Shown in pieces: positions 46,497-57,699 of a stretch of 64,000 bases of DNA. This stretch comes from Kitagawia praeruptora (taxonomy: Eukaryota > Streptophyta > Magnoliopsida > Apiales > Apiaceae), in the NCBI GenBank assembly GCA_037693485.1, contig CM075350.1:121518001-121582000 (forward strand), in the 5' to 3' direction. Within the stretch, counting starts at the first letter, position 1; the number at the start of each line of letters is the position of its first letter. Made by a program: the position numbers and the translations under genes. The notes under the pieces are model-generated. The model saw only the letters and a program-made list of their open reading frames with translations. It did not search any database and was not told where the DNA came from.

Positions 46497-48349
46497 CTAT
46501 AGCACCCTAGAAGAATCTGTTTCATCTACAAGGATTGACAAAGTATCCTCTGCTGGTCCCATTTTATTTGGTTCGGGCAATCGAGAGTCCAAGTCAAACT
46601 CAACTTCCTTCGTTCCACTGGACTCGTCCACTTCCCGAATAGACACGACCTCGCCCTTAGACTGCGGAGGTTCCCTCTTACTTGTTGTTAAATCATCTGA
46701 AAACTCCACCGTGGGCACATCTTCACAATTCATAACAAACTTTCCCTTTCTCGCCCTAAGACTTTTTTTTTCCTCTTCTTCGTCAGTGACATTCTCTACA
46801 ATCCCTTCCTCATACTGGTTTTGATTGACTGGAGTGGGAGGGGCCCCAATCATCAATACTTTATATTGCATATTATCAATTGTGGCATTTTTCTCAAAAG
46901 TAACCTTGCCCTCAGAAGTATCTGCGATGGCCTCTACCGTAACTTCAACGGTGTCACCCAGAGAAGGAGGTGCTTCCAGCAGAAAAAACGGAGTACCCTG
47001 TTTAGCCAACGCCTCATAAATTGCCAAGGCATCATCATCGGGGAACTCCACTGTATATACCATATTAGTAACTGCCTTTGCTGATGACTTAGGTCTAAAA
47101 GACCTCAAGGTTTCTTGAGCGCTCTCATCTTTGAAGTCCATCATCTCCTCTTCCTATTTCCCTTTTGATGATGATTTTATCATTTTGTTGTAACAATCCC
47201 TAGAATCGTACTGACACCCCTTTACGCATCCAATCCCCATAGCAGTAAGAAACTTCATTGCCAGATGGTAAATTGATGTTACCACCCTCATCTCCTTCAA
47301 GACTGGCCTCCCAAGCAAAGCATTGTAACACGTAGGTTGATCAACCACTAGAAACTCGAACACCTGAGTAGCAGAATAATGATCTTCCCTAAAGTGAGGG
47401 GCAATTTCACCGTACCCTTGACTCGGACTGAATCATCTGTGAAGCCATAAATGTGAGTCGTTCCTTGAGTCATTTCCTTATCAAGAAGTCCCATCTTCTT
47501 ATAGGTTTCGTAATACAGGATGTTTACCGAACTCCCATTATCACTAAAGACCCGATGAACACTCCTTGAACCGATCCTCACATTGACAACCAAAGCATCA
47601 CTGTGCGGATGATGGACCCATTTTGCATCTTCCTTCGAGAAAATGATCTGTGTGTCCTCCCCTTTGAACAACTTAGGAGGTCTTTCTGATAAATGGTTTA
47701 CATTTGTCAGAGGGGGATCTCTTGCTTCACAAGCATACCTTTCCATAGCATTCCTCCCATTTCCACCAACATGAGGTCCTCCAAAGATCGTATGGATGCT
47801 TGCTTCCTTCACAAACGCTGTCCTCCCCTGTTGATCCTGTTTATCTCTATCCTCTGGATCTTCCTTTTTACCCTTCTCTCTAGGAGGAGCATCCCCTTCA
47901 ATTTTTTTGACCTTCACCACCCATTCAGTCAACTTCTCATTTCTAATTATTAACTCAATCTCCTCCTTCAACTGTTGACATTGATGAGTGTCATGGCCAT
48001 GAGATTCATGATAGGCGCAATATCTCTTTTTATCCCTTTGTGCATTTTTCGAAAGTGGGAGAGGTTGTTTATACAATCCCTCCTTCTTTGTAACCTCATA
48101 GATGTGTTCAATAGACGCCACCAGAGGCGTGAAAATACTGGTCTGGGAGTGACCTTGATCTCTTTGAGAATAAAGAGGTGGTGGTGGGTACCGTGGCATC
48201 GGGCTAGGTGATCTCGATCGGTCTGACCTCCAAGTGTCAACAATATTAACATCCCCTCTACCATTCTTCCTTTCATCTCCTTTTGGACTTGGGGACCTAT
48301 CCTTGCGCTTGCCTCTACGACTAGTTTCGGGGTAATCACTCATTTTCAA
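46497..48349 (-). pseudogene. Tat gag C-terminus, protease and linker
   Basis: Frames at 47348-48349, 47154-47363 and 46497-47144 encode a knuckle-like CAYHESHGHDTHQC near 48010, the aspartic protease motif SDNGSSVNILYYE near 47550, its flap/helix region (LLGRPVLKEM near 47300) and an acidic linker ending at a TAG near 46500. Family role: maturation of the gag-pol polyprotein. Confidence 0.8.
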
Positions 48350-48430
48350 AGCTTCTTCCTCCCTCTTAAAGGGTTCAACTTGTACGTATAGAGCTGCAAG
48401 GGTCGGAGGTTCTTTTCTTTGAAGCTCTTT

Positions 48431-50018
48431 CTAAAAATCCGAATTCATTCTCACCCCAGCTATAAGAAAATTCTTGATGGTTTCATCTAAAGCCCCTCTA
48501 ACGGTTGGGACTTCCGCATTGAACCATCTAAAATAAAACTGAAGAGTCTCCCCTTCTCTCTGTTTTATATTGGCCAAAGTCGTGACAGGGGGAGCGTAGA
48601 CGATAGACGATTGAAACTGAATTAAGAACATCCTCCGCATTTGATTCCCAAGAAGTGATAGAGGCCGGTCCTAACTTCTGAAACCATTGATGAGCATTCC
48701 CTCGTAGAGTTGAGGCTAGCAATCTACACTTTGTCAGATCTTCCACCTGGTAAAACTCCATCTCTGTATTGAACCTCGCAATATATTCAGCCGGGTTAGA
48801 GCTTCCTGTAAACCTCAGATCTCCTACCCCCCGAAATGACGGAGGAAGAGGTGCTTCACGTACCGCCAATGAGAAGGGTGATGGAGCCGGTTCAAATACA
48901 GCTCCTGCATGTCCTTCTGATTGCGCCAACAACCTGCGCAAAGCATCTAAATCAAGGTCCTCAAACCCGGGAATTCTACGGGGAGCTTCCACCTGTCGCT
49001 GCTGATTCATCAATTCCTCAAATCGATAACGATCTCCGACAGTAGAGTTCCCTAGATAAGGTAAATTATGTTCACGAGAGGCCATCAAATCTCTCTCCAA
49101 GTTAGATTCTAAGGGTCCCCTCTGGTTTCTTTCTGCCCGGTTGAGGAGATCGGCATAAGATCTTCTCTCCCTATACCCCAGACTGTAATGGTTTGGGATA
49201 CTTAACCGGGGATTAGGGTTGCTAGCTTGAACTATCGTGAGGGTAGTAGGATCAGAGCCTCCCAAAATTTCATTCTCGTGATTAAAACGTCGTGTTTCCT
49301 GCTCCAACATCCTCGGGCCGTCAACCCAAGTCCCTTCTACTTGCAAATCTCGCCTGCCTTCAACCCTACCACTCTGTGGTCGTACATGACTTGAGTGTCG
49401 GTGGGCCTCTCTATCTGGGGGAAACTCAACATATGCCTCACCAAAATTCAGAGCCCTGGGAGTGACAGCCTGGAATCTCTGATTTACTCTAGTCTCCCCA
49501 ATAACTTGAACATCTCTTTCAAAAGGAATCTCCCTGTGTGGGTTACGCAGGTAGTTCATATCAGATTCTCTGCCAGCATGTCGGTCTTCACCTGGTGTTT
49601 GATAGCTTGTTCCCCAGCCATGACGAGTCGCCCTTAGATTCTCCTTGCCCTCGTCCTGCAGGCGACGTCCATCATGATTCAGGCGGGATCCTTCAAGAAA
49701 CTGCCTCTCCCTTTCCATTGCATCCATCCTCGCCCCCATCCGTGTAATCGTGTTACCCATATAAGTGATTTGGTCCAAAAGTTCAGTGTTACTCATCAGG
49801 ACAGGAGGATCTCCTCCTATCTGTGGGATCGGCCGCCTATCATGCATCCTGGGTGTTATCGACCTTCGACGAGAGCCCTCCGGGAGCGAACGATCGGGAT
49901 TTCTTATTACAGAAGTCCTGGTAACAGAGTTTCTTGGTGGTGGCGGGAGCAGATTCTCCCTGGTCCTAGTCCCCTCTATACGACGGTCATCAACACATTC
50001 TCGGTTTGATTGTGACAT
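48431..50018 (-). pseudogene. Tat gag
   Basis: The likely start is ATG 50018 (MSQSNRECV). An Arg/Asp/Asn-rich N-terminal part is followed by the retrotransposon gag core (SNPAEYIARFNTEMEFYQ near 48780; GNAHQWFQKLGP near 48690). A frameshift near 48640 moves to the frame 48431-48640 (FNAEVPTVRGA), which ends at a TAG, probably from TGG. Confidence 0.82.
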
Positions 50019-50061
50019 CCTTCCTCCTAAGATATCAAAAAGCCCTCCTTCTACCGCCACT

Positions 50062-50640
50062 TGTTAACGGAGGAATTTGGGAAAACAAATTCGGGGAGTG
50101 TTGCTGGAATTATGGTGGTGGTAGATGGCGGTGATCGGCATAAGACGATTAGGGTTAGGGTTTATGATTTTGGGAATGGCTGAGATTGTATGATGTGATT
50201 GTTGCATGGTTTCCATTTTTAAGAAGCCCATTGGGTCGGAGCCACCACCTTTGACATTATCATAATGGACCTTAAAGTCCAACTACTTTCTGGGAGCGTA
50301 GTGGTTAAGCTATTGACCCGGTATTTTCGGGGTCAACGCCTTTCCTGGGCCACGAAGATAGAATAATTAAAAGGCAATCCTTAGATAAGTCATGGGGCAA
50401 TGCCCTTTGTCTCCTATCAAGGCAAGATCTTTAGCCATTTGTAAGGACGAGATCCCTCATCTTATGCTAGACCCATCCCTTTTTCTAATCACATTAGTTG
50501 AGGACCCTATTAGTCCATAATCTTTTAATCGGGTAACCATGAGGACGAGTTTATGTGCATTGGGCCTAGTTGCCTAACAAGGGCGAGATCTCAATAATGA
50601 GCCCGGGCGAGGTCCATATGGCCATTTTCTGGGCATAACA
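50062..50640 (-). repeat. 5' LTR of the Tat element with a 130-bp deletion
   Basis: Compared with the 3' LTR it lacks the segment equal to about 19429-19559, which contains the TATA box. Three of the five GGGCGA words are changed, mostly by G-to-A. Confidence 0.9.
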
Positions 50641-50645
50641 CAAGG

Positions 50646-50933
50646 TATGCACGAGTATATCTAAATTTATTCCTGCTCCCAGCTGGAAGTAAATAAATCC
50701 TGTTAGAAGCAAAATTGTGATTCTGCAAGTTGTAGAAGAGAGCTGCTTCAGTTCAGTTGTCTTTTAACTGGGCTGGCAGCTGCATTGCAATTTAGTTAGG
50801 AGCTCAATTAAGCTTGAGCTGAGTTAACTATATGACCTGCACTCTTGCACATGTAGCCATGTAGGTGCAGTACTCTTGACATTTTTCTATAAATGTATTT
50901 AAGTATAGAAGCAACTCATATACAGATTTTGAG

Positions 50934-50964
<31 letters not shown>

Positions 50965-52480
50965 GTTGATCTGAAATCTGAATCATTCAACATTGCAAGG
51001 AATATTACTCAATAAAGATATCAGGCTACATGTTTCATTGCTGTATGTGGTTTTTTGGGTTCATTTTATTCTTGTTGATACTATAAAAGGTATAAAAACT
51101 CTGTTAAAAGGTTCACAGTGTAGATTAGGGGAGAGCACGGTTCGGTTCGGTTTTTGGATAAAACCGAAACCGAAAATCTTCAGTTTTAAAAAATGAAAAC
51201 CGCAATCGCAACCGAACCATCGGTTTCGGTTTCAAAAACATCGATTCGGTTGTAATCGGATCGGTTTTAAAACTGAAAATAAAAAATAATACAACTTGGA
51301 TAAATAAAGTTAGCAAATTTAAAAAAGTCGACGATATCATTCGAGTTCACACAAACTAATAAAAATAGTGGCAAACTTCAAAATAAACATTGTTCACATG
51401 CCAACAAAAAGGCCACTAAATTCATAATCCGAGAACTTCCAATGCAGAACAGTAGCATTAGTTCCTAAATATCAGCTCTAGTGCATCCAGTACATCCACC
51501 AGGGTTCTCAAATTTGGTTTGCACCTGCAGATAGAAGAGCTATTTTAGCAAAAAAAATGCCAGCAAAACTGAGATGAAAGAAAGTGTTAATTATGCCAGA
51601 TAACAAATGGAGAATATAATGCATGGTAATCATAAGGTCCTGCAAGAATATGCATTCTATCTAAATTGACAGTTTTTGCATGTCAATCCACTGATTTGCA
51701 ACTTGTTGTATTCCTTGTAGATTTTCACTATCAAACAATGAATTTGTTGTCAGGGAATCCACTCATATGACATCACAACCAATTTTTATCACATGTACTT
51801 AATGTCATTGCATTGATCAGACAGTCTACTCTATATACAGTCCCCATCAGAGATCAAGTTTCCACACAATCCTCACAAATCAAAATCTACACATCTCTTG
51901 CTTATTGATAACTATTTGACAAACATAAACATTTCAAAATCTTTAATTATCTCTAAGAAATGGCCATTATAACAATGTTAGGTGCGAATATCCAGTCGTG
52001 ATACAAATATAAAGAGCTACTATGTGATGTGTTCTAACTTCTAAGAAGTTATGTTGGTAAGAAAACATTGCTATCAATTAATCAATTGTAACAATGTCAG
52101 TAGCAACTTATTGCCTGGCCGAGAACAGCAATCAGTAGAAGCAGAGGCTGGAGAAGCCGTTTACACTGCAAATTAACTATAGTTGACCCACGTAACTAAC
52201 ATATTAATGTCATTCTTCACCAGAATGTTTTCCAAAAAAAGGAAGAAGGATAATACCCGGAAAGTCCCATAGGTCATCTAGTCCATGCAATTACCACAGC
52301 CCTCTCCCAACAACTTAAAATATGTGTCGACTGTCGACCCAAAAAAAAGGCCAACACAAAAAAGTTCTCTCTTATAAACCCTGACATATTATGGGTAATA
52401 AATAATAACACATGCAGCTCCCCACACCTACCTTATCCTACCACCCTCAACAGTGTGAATTTCCTCGCCTTCATCTTCTT
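50646..52480. other. Intergenic DNA with AT microsatellite and CGGTTTCGGTTT-type repeats
   Basis: Contains an (AT)n run at 50940-50963 and a roughly 150-bp stretch of CGGTTCGGTTTTTGG/AACCGAAACCG words (51130-51280), common in dispersed plant repeats. TATA-like words occur near 50890. No whole gene is recognised. Confidence 0.5.
51455..51530 (-). CDS. Possible terminal exon of an unrecognised minus-strand gene
   Basis: On the minus strand an acceptor CTGCAG near 51525 is followed by an open segment, VQTKFENPGGCTGCTRADI, and a TAG. The Cys/Gly pattern looks coding rather than random, but I recognise no family and found no convincing upstream exon. Low confidence. Confidence 0.22.
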
Positions 52481-52527
52481 TCTCTATATATTAGAATTTA
52501 GTATCGACAAATTATTATAATTGTCTT

Positions 52528-53510
52528 TTATTTTTCGGTGACTCATTCTCTGATAGCTCGGATAGGTCACCTGATTTTCAAGCCGAGTGTTTGGTGAGAG
52601 GACTGAAGAAACTGGGAGTGGGGAGATGCACTATTGTGGGGTTTAGTTATGGAGGCATCGTTGCATTTAAGACGCCTGAGCCGTGTCCTGATTTTATTGA
52701 AGCGTTGGTTGTTACGGGCTCAGTCGTGGCTATGACAGATTCTATCAATGAGGCCATTCTTCAGAGTTTAGGGATTGGCTCATTTTTAGAAGCATTGTTG
52801 CCAACTTCTGTAGACGGACTCAAGGCGCTTTTTTCAATTAGAGTTAATAAATGTTAATTAACCAACTCATCTAAAACCTTAAGGTATTAGAGGAAGGCCC
52901 CAACAGGATCTTATACTCTTATATTATAATATTATATTCAACACTCCCCCTCAATCGTACGATACGTTTCGTTACGATTGACATACGACAAACAGATAAT
53001 GAAGGTATGAAGGAGACGAACAACAAATAATGAATTAAATAAATGGGGGTGGACTCGAACCTAAGACCCCTCCTAAACCGAGCTCTGCTACCATGTTAAG
53101 TAACTAACTCATCTAAAATCTTAAGGTATTAGAGGAAGGCCCCAACAGGATCTTATATTCTATTCAATAATAAAAAGCTACGGCTCCCTAAGAAAATTTA
53201 CATAGATTATCTCGAGGTCTATTTTTGATTTTATATCCTGTAATTGTTTCCTTAATATTGTCATACAGTCATAATTTATGCGTACACAAAAATGCATATT
53301 TATGTTATGGCCAAGCACATCACTGAAAATACTATCAAAGCTTTTCTATTCTTTTTTGACCAGTTACTAGTTGTCGCCTGTAAGATGTAAATTAATATTT
53401 GGAGTCCAAAAATTTTGCAGACGTTGTTTAACAACAGAAAGGAAAGGGATGAACTACTTGATGGTATGATAGTTAGCGACAACGATGCAACTATGCCCAA
53501 TTTTAAACAG
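52528..53510 (+). pseudogene. Alpha/beta-hydrolase pseudogene (paralogue of 16055-17735)
   Basis: Exon-1 homology starts abruptly at TATTTTTCGGTGACTC (residue 99 of the intact gene) and runs through GFSYGG to the position of the TRIM at 52852. It resumes at 53175 and ends at a GT donor (53217). Exon 2 (53421-53510, 90 nt as in the intact gene) is present with good splice sites. Exons 3 and 4, carrying the Asp and His of the triad, are absent. Without the TRIM and one ATAAA copy the exon-1 frame is open. The first third of the coding region is missing, so it cannot encode the enzyme. Confidence 0.9.
52852..53169 (-). mobile_element. TRIM (terminal-repeat retrotransposon in miniature)
   Basis: Direct terminal repeats at 52852-52943 (92 bp) and 53094-53169 (76 bp) are flanked by ATAAA (52847-52851, 53170-53174). 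On the minus strand the 5' LTR is followed by TGGTAGCAGAGCTC, near the tRNA-Met primer site TGGTATCAGAGC. A purine tract GAGGGGGAG precedes the TGTTGAATA start of the 3' LTR. The whole is 318 bp with no coding capacity. Confidence 0.88.
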
Positions 53511-53594
53511 GTATAACATAGATACCACATAAATGTTCCTAGCATCATCTTATAATTAAGCATGTCAAGCACTTGCATGTATTAATTAAGCATG

Positions 53595-54003
53595 TCAATT
53601 TAGAGATTTAGCATGATCACGCAGGTGACCAGCATGGTCATGTAGCACAAATCTATTCCCTCGGCATGTTTTGAAGGATTTGGCATACTTACGTAACTTA
53701 CCATCATAATCACGTACACACAAAGCAAACTCATGACCTTTTTTGAAGCAAAAGACATGGTCACACAGTTCTACGACATGCTCATGCATCATAAGAAGAA
53801 AACACATGTTAATATTATGGACATCTGGCACGATCATGCAACCGATTGGCATTATCACGCACTGTATTGGCATGCTTGTGCAGCTAATTAGCATGCTCAT
53901 GCAACACACAGTAATTTCATCTCCATGTTTGAAGCATTATCTTTCGACATGCAACTTCATTTCATGGTCATGTAACATAACTACATCAAAAAAAGTAGTG
54001 TGA
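53595..54003. repeat. Degenerate minisatellite with a GCATGNTCATGCA core
   Basis: Units such as GGCACGATCATGCAACCGATT, GGCATTATCACGCACTGTATT, GGCATGCTTGTGCAGCTAATT and AGCATGCTCATGCAA follow one another at 21 bp (about 53827-53910), with looser copies on both sides. It begins just after the pseudogene's intact part. Confidence 0.65.
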
Positions 54004-54060
54004 TGAGTTTGCATAGCCAACATCGATCTAGTCATGGATCGAGACACTTCATGCTTATGT

Positions 54061-55173
54061 TGTTGGAAATTAATATTAAACTTATTATTTAGACATTTGT
54101 TTTATTTGTTTTAGTTGTTTGAGCATTATCAGAAGTAGTTTTAAATAAATGCAGTAGTAGTGGAGAAATTGTAGGGAGGTGGTGCATGTTTTTAGGACGT
54201 TATAGGTAGTTTTATTTCCTATAAATTAGTATGTAATTTCCATTACTGAATGATCAAGAATATACACCAGTTCTTGGTCTCTCTGTACATATCATTTATC
54301 TTTGTTATATATTTGGTGTGTGTATATCAAGGAAAGCCCAGGCCCAGTATTGGAAAATACAACACTTGGTATCAGAGCTTGGGGGGGGATCAAGGCTTAA
54401 CAGCCTTCCCTCCTGTCCTTGAGTTAGTAAGCAAGACAGCAACCATGAAGGATGTAGCAGTATGGTGCAGCGACGGAAATGGCGAGACCAGGGAAAAGAA
54501 GATGAGCTTTGTTGCTGTGCAGCGTTGGAGTGATGCTTCATTGCTGGGCAGCGAAGATTTATAAGTCCATTCATGGAGGAAATGGTTGATGGAGGACAAA
54601 GGGCTGCAATGGATGGTCAATATTACACAGCAAGATGAAGAAATAATGGCACAATTGATCGAGGGAGAACCACTCCTTTAGAGTTGTGGAGAGAAAGTGC
54701 TCCAAAGTGTTTTGGAGAGAAGTGCTCCAAAGTGTTTTTGATGAGAAAGTGCATCAAAATTGATGGTGGTGAGAAGTGCATCACACACGAAGAGAAAGTG
54801 CTTCGTAGAGAGAACATTGCAGTCATGGAGGATGATGAACCAACATAAGTTTAATATTAAGGGGGTGAATGTTGGAAATTAATATTAAACTTATTATTTA
54901 GACATTTGTTTTATTTGTTTTAGTTGTTTGAGCATTATCAGAAGTAGTTTTAAATAAATGCAGTAGTAGTGGAGAAATTGTAGGGAGGTGGTGCATGTTT
55001 TTAGGACGTTATAGGTAGTTTTATTTCCTATAAATTAGTATGTAATTTCCATTACTGAATGATCAAGAATATACACCAGTTCTTGGTCTCTCTGTACATA
55101 TCATTTATCTTTGTTATATATTTGGTGTGTGTATATCAAGGAAAGCCCAGGCCCAGTATTGGAAAATACAACA
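54061..55173 (+). mobile_element. SMART/large TRIM: 1.1-kb non-autonomous LTR element, very recent
   Basis: LTRs of 303-304 bp at 54061-54364 and 54871-55173 (TGTTGGAAAT...AAATACAACA) differ by at most about one base by eye. They are flanked by TATGT (54056-54060, 55174-55178). The primer site TTGGTATCAGAGC follows the 5' LTR, and the purine tract AAGGGGGTGAA precedes the 3' LTR. The roughly 500-bp interior encodes no retroviral protein; it has a short frame from the ATG near 54445 and repeated GAGAAAGTGCTCCAAAG words near 54688-54815. It probably moves using copia enzymes supplied in trans. Confidence 0.93.
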
Positions 55174-56429
55174 TATGTATAGGGGAATAATTCTTTCTTT
55201 TATTTTTAATTCTAGGATTAGTAGTTAGTGTGTCATTTAGGACATTGACTCATTTAAGTGCGGGGATGTGTTTTTAGTAGCTGTATTATATATTCACAAA
55301 AAAATCAAAAAAAATTAAAAATCACAAAAAAGAATTCTTACCTTGTAAAATGATTACTTGTTGTAAGTTGGCTTGATGTACCCATGCATGCTATAGGAAT
55401 TTTGTGTTGTCGACGTTTTTGATTGAGAAGTGCTATGCTTTTTTCTTGTGCACATACATACACTAGTAAGTTGAAACTAGTAGAATTACTGAATGTTGTA
55501 AGTAATTAAAATGACAAGAATATGTGCACATTGATTTGGTTTGCATGCTTTGAGTACAAGTAGGTGCATTAGAGAGACTTTTTGCTTGGGATTGATTATG
55601 TTTTGCCACCAAGTGAGCTTTTGAGCCTATATGCATATCTTTTGCATATCATATTTGTTTGCTTGAGTGTCCACAAGTTGTTTGTATAACTAGCACTTAT
55701 TTGAGACCTTTCTTGAAATGCATGACATTATTTGATGATAACATGATAAAGGCATTTAGGGATAATTAACCTCATATTTCCTATATTACCACACCATTTA
55801 TACATGATCAATTAGTTATCCCGTTGAGCTTATCTTATTTTTTCGGTGACACACCACATTACTTGCCTAGACCTTTTTCTTGTATTGACCTTATTTTAAC
55901 TTGAACCCAAATTGTCAAAGGCAAGTAGAGTGTTTGAGGGAGTAAAAAGGTGTGCAAGGGGGGTTTATTGATGCTCATTACTTTGGAAAAATATGGGTTT
56001 GGTTGTTTACTTGTTAGTCGAATTTTATAAGAATATCGTAAGATCATTTTACCTATTCATATATTAGCTCCTTAGCTCTTAAAAAAATAAAAAATAAAAA
56101 GAAAAAGAAAGAAAAAATAGAAAGAAAGAAAATATTATTTATATGAGATCATACATATGTTTGTGTGATCCTTCTTCATTTGACTAATCAAGTTCTTTGT
56201 TGAAATATAATAAAAAAAAATCCAAGTGTGGGGATGATAGATAGGGAGTTGAGTGATTTTTAATGTTTGGTACTAGCCTTTGACACTTCATCTTTTATTG
56301 ACTTTACTTGACATACCTTGTCCCTAGCCTCGTTACAACCTGAATAAAGACCTTTTGTCCCTAGCCTAGTTAGATTGATATCAAGTGTCAAGCATGCTTA
56401 TGATTTTGTTGGAATGGAGTGATACATTT

Positions 56430-57164
56430 AGGGCCCATTTGTTAACAACCAAACAACATCTGAATGAGTCTTTGTTGGACCAGACATGTATCCAGATCGA
56501 TTAATTGCTTTATTTGGACTAAAAAAGATCTGGACGAGACCCAAAAATCCTCTGGAGGAGTCCTACTATAATTTTTAGCTGAACGATTCCAGAAGCCCCC
56601 TTAGCTCGTCAATTAGTTACTTTACTATCATACACGTGTGACTTTATAAATATATTACTATTAAACTTGTCTACCTCCTTATATTACTATTAGTCCTTGT
56701 AAGTTGTAACACGGTCCACTAATTCAATTTGAAAATTTTATTAATAGTTGTAAACTTTTCATGATACATGTACTTTTAACAAAATATTTTACAAATAATA
56801 ACATATTGATGAACACATAAAAATAATATATTGATGAACATAAATTATCATAAATTTAATGATATAATAAATATAAATTAATAAATAAATAAATAATATC
56901 TTGAGTTTTGAAATATATTATCATATTCATTTAGGCTACATAATTTGGTACTTTTGGTACTTTTGTAAAATAATTTTAAAAAATATAGTATTTTTGGGAA
57001 AAAAAGTTTCTAATTTTAGATACTTCTAAAAAAATCCTTAATTTTATCATCCATAAAAATTAATCAACTTAACAAACAACATCACTTGTTTAGCATTCAG
57101 ATTAATCAATCGTTTAGAATTTTAATCATTTAGAAATTATTGTTCAGATTTAACAAATGGCTCC
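56430..57164. mobile_element. hAT-like non-autonomous insertion
   Basis: GGGCCCATTTGTTAAC at the left and TTAACAAATGGCTCC at the right are imperfect inverted repeats of the AGGGCCCATTTGTT hAT type. The segment is absent from the matching place in the LARD (near 29970), so it is an insertion. The 8-bp duplication is not clear, so the edges may be a few bases off. Confidence 0.6.
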
Positions 57165-57699
57165 TTACCCTTAATTTTTTGAGTGAATATTCTATTGTGA
57201 GTGAAATGTGAATTATTACTTGTTTTTGCATATGAGATTCCATGTTTTAACTCGAAGGTGTACTCTTGTGGGTTTAGCATGGTTACCAACTTATTCTTAC
57301 ACTTGACATCGACTTTTAGGAACTTATGCATATTCGTTGAGTAGACTATGTGAATACTTGTATCTTCGACACCAAGGAATTGCGCGCATATTCATTTTGG
57401 TTCTTAATTGGATAGAGCATGAGAGAACTTGCATGTGTGGTGTTGTATTGGCTCGCAGTCTTTTATATGAGCTAGATTCATTTTGTGGGTACATTCACTA
57501 TAGTCACTCACGAGACCTCACTCGTCCATTAGGGCTACCTAGGGGTTTAAAAGACTTGTTGCATATGCCAAATACAATCGTGATCACCTACGGAAGTGGT
57601 ATTATGTATATATTAGTAGTTATATTATATTAGTTTGCACGAGGACATGCAAAGTGCTAAGTGTGGGGATATTTGGTAGGGTATATATTTATATGTATT

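Larger units (their letters stand above)
19284..50640 (-). mobile_element. Ty3/gypsy Tat-lineage retrotransposon (outer member of the nest)
   Basis: The LTRs at 19284-19992 and 50062-50640 start TGTTAACGG and end GGGCATAACA on the plus strand. The 5-bp duplication CAAGG lies at 19279-19283 and 50641-50645. Read on the minus strand the order is gag, protease, reverse transcriptase, RNase H, a second (archaeal-type) RNase H, integrase, tandem repeats, an antisense gene, a polypurine tract (AACTGGGGGGTAG) and the 3' LTR. A double RNase H and an extra ORF after pol are known traits of the Tat lineage. Without the nested copia element it is about 12.2 kb. All coding parts are decayed. Confidence 0.92.
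54045..57690 (+). mobile_element. Fragment of a LARD-type element related to 29463-31200, opposite orientation
   Basis: From CACTTCATGCTT (54047) to GTGCTAAGTGTGGGGATATT (about 57675) the sequence follows the reverse complement of the LARD interior, including AGGACATTG...GGGGATGTG near 55235 and GGCACGAGGACATGC-like sequence near 57640. It includes the first 25 or so bases of an LTR (TGGTAGGGTATATATTT) and then stops. The SMART element and an hAT-like insertion interrupt it. Confidence 0.75.

Noticed and set aside
48769..50067. Overlapping plus-strand ORFs of 69-111 aa opposite Tat gag.
   Set aside because: They mirror the Arg/Asp-rich gag codons on the other strand and show no own domain, splice signals or promoter.
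50701..50993. TGTTAGAAGC...CATTCAACA resembles a short LTR.
   Set aside because: The flanking 5-mers (AATCC and TTGCA) do not match, and no second copy exists in the window.
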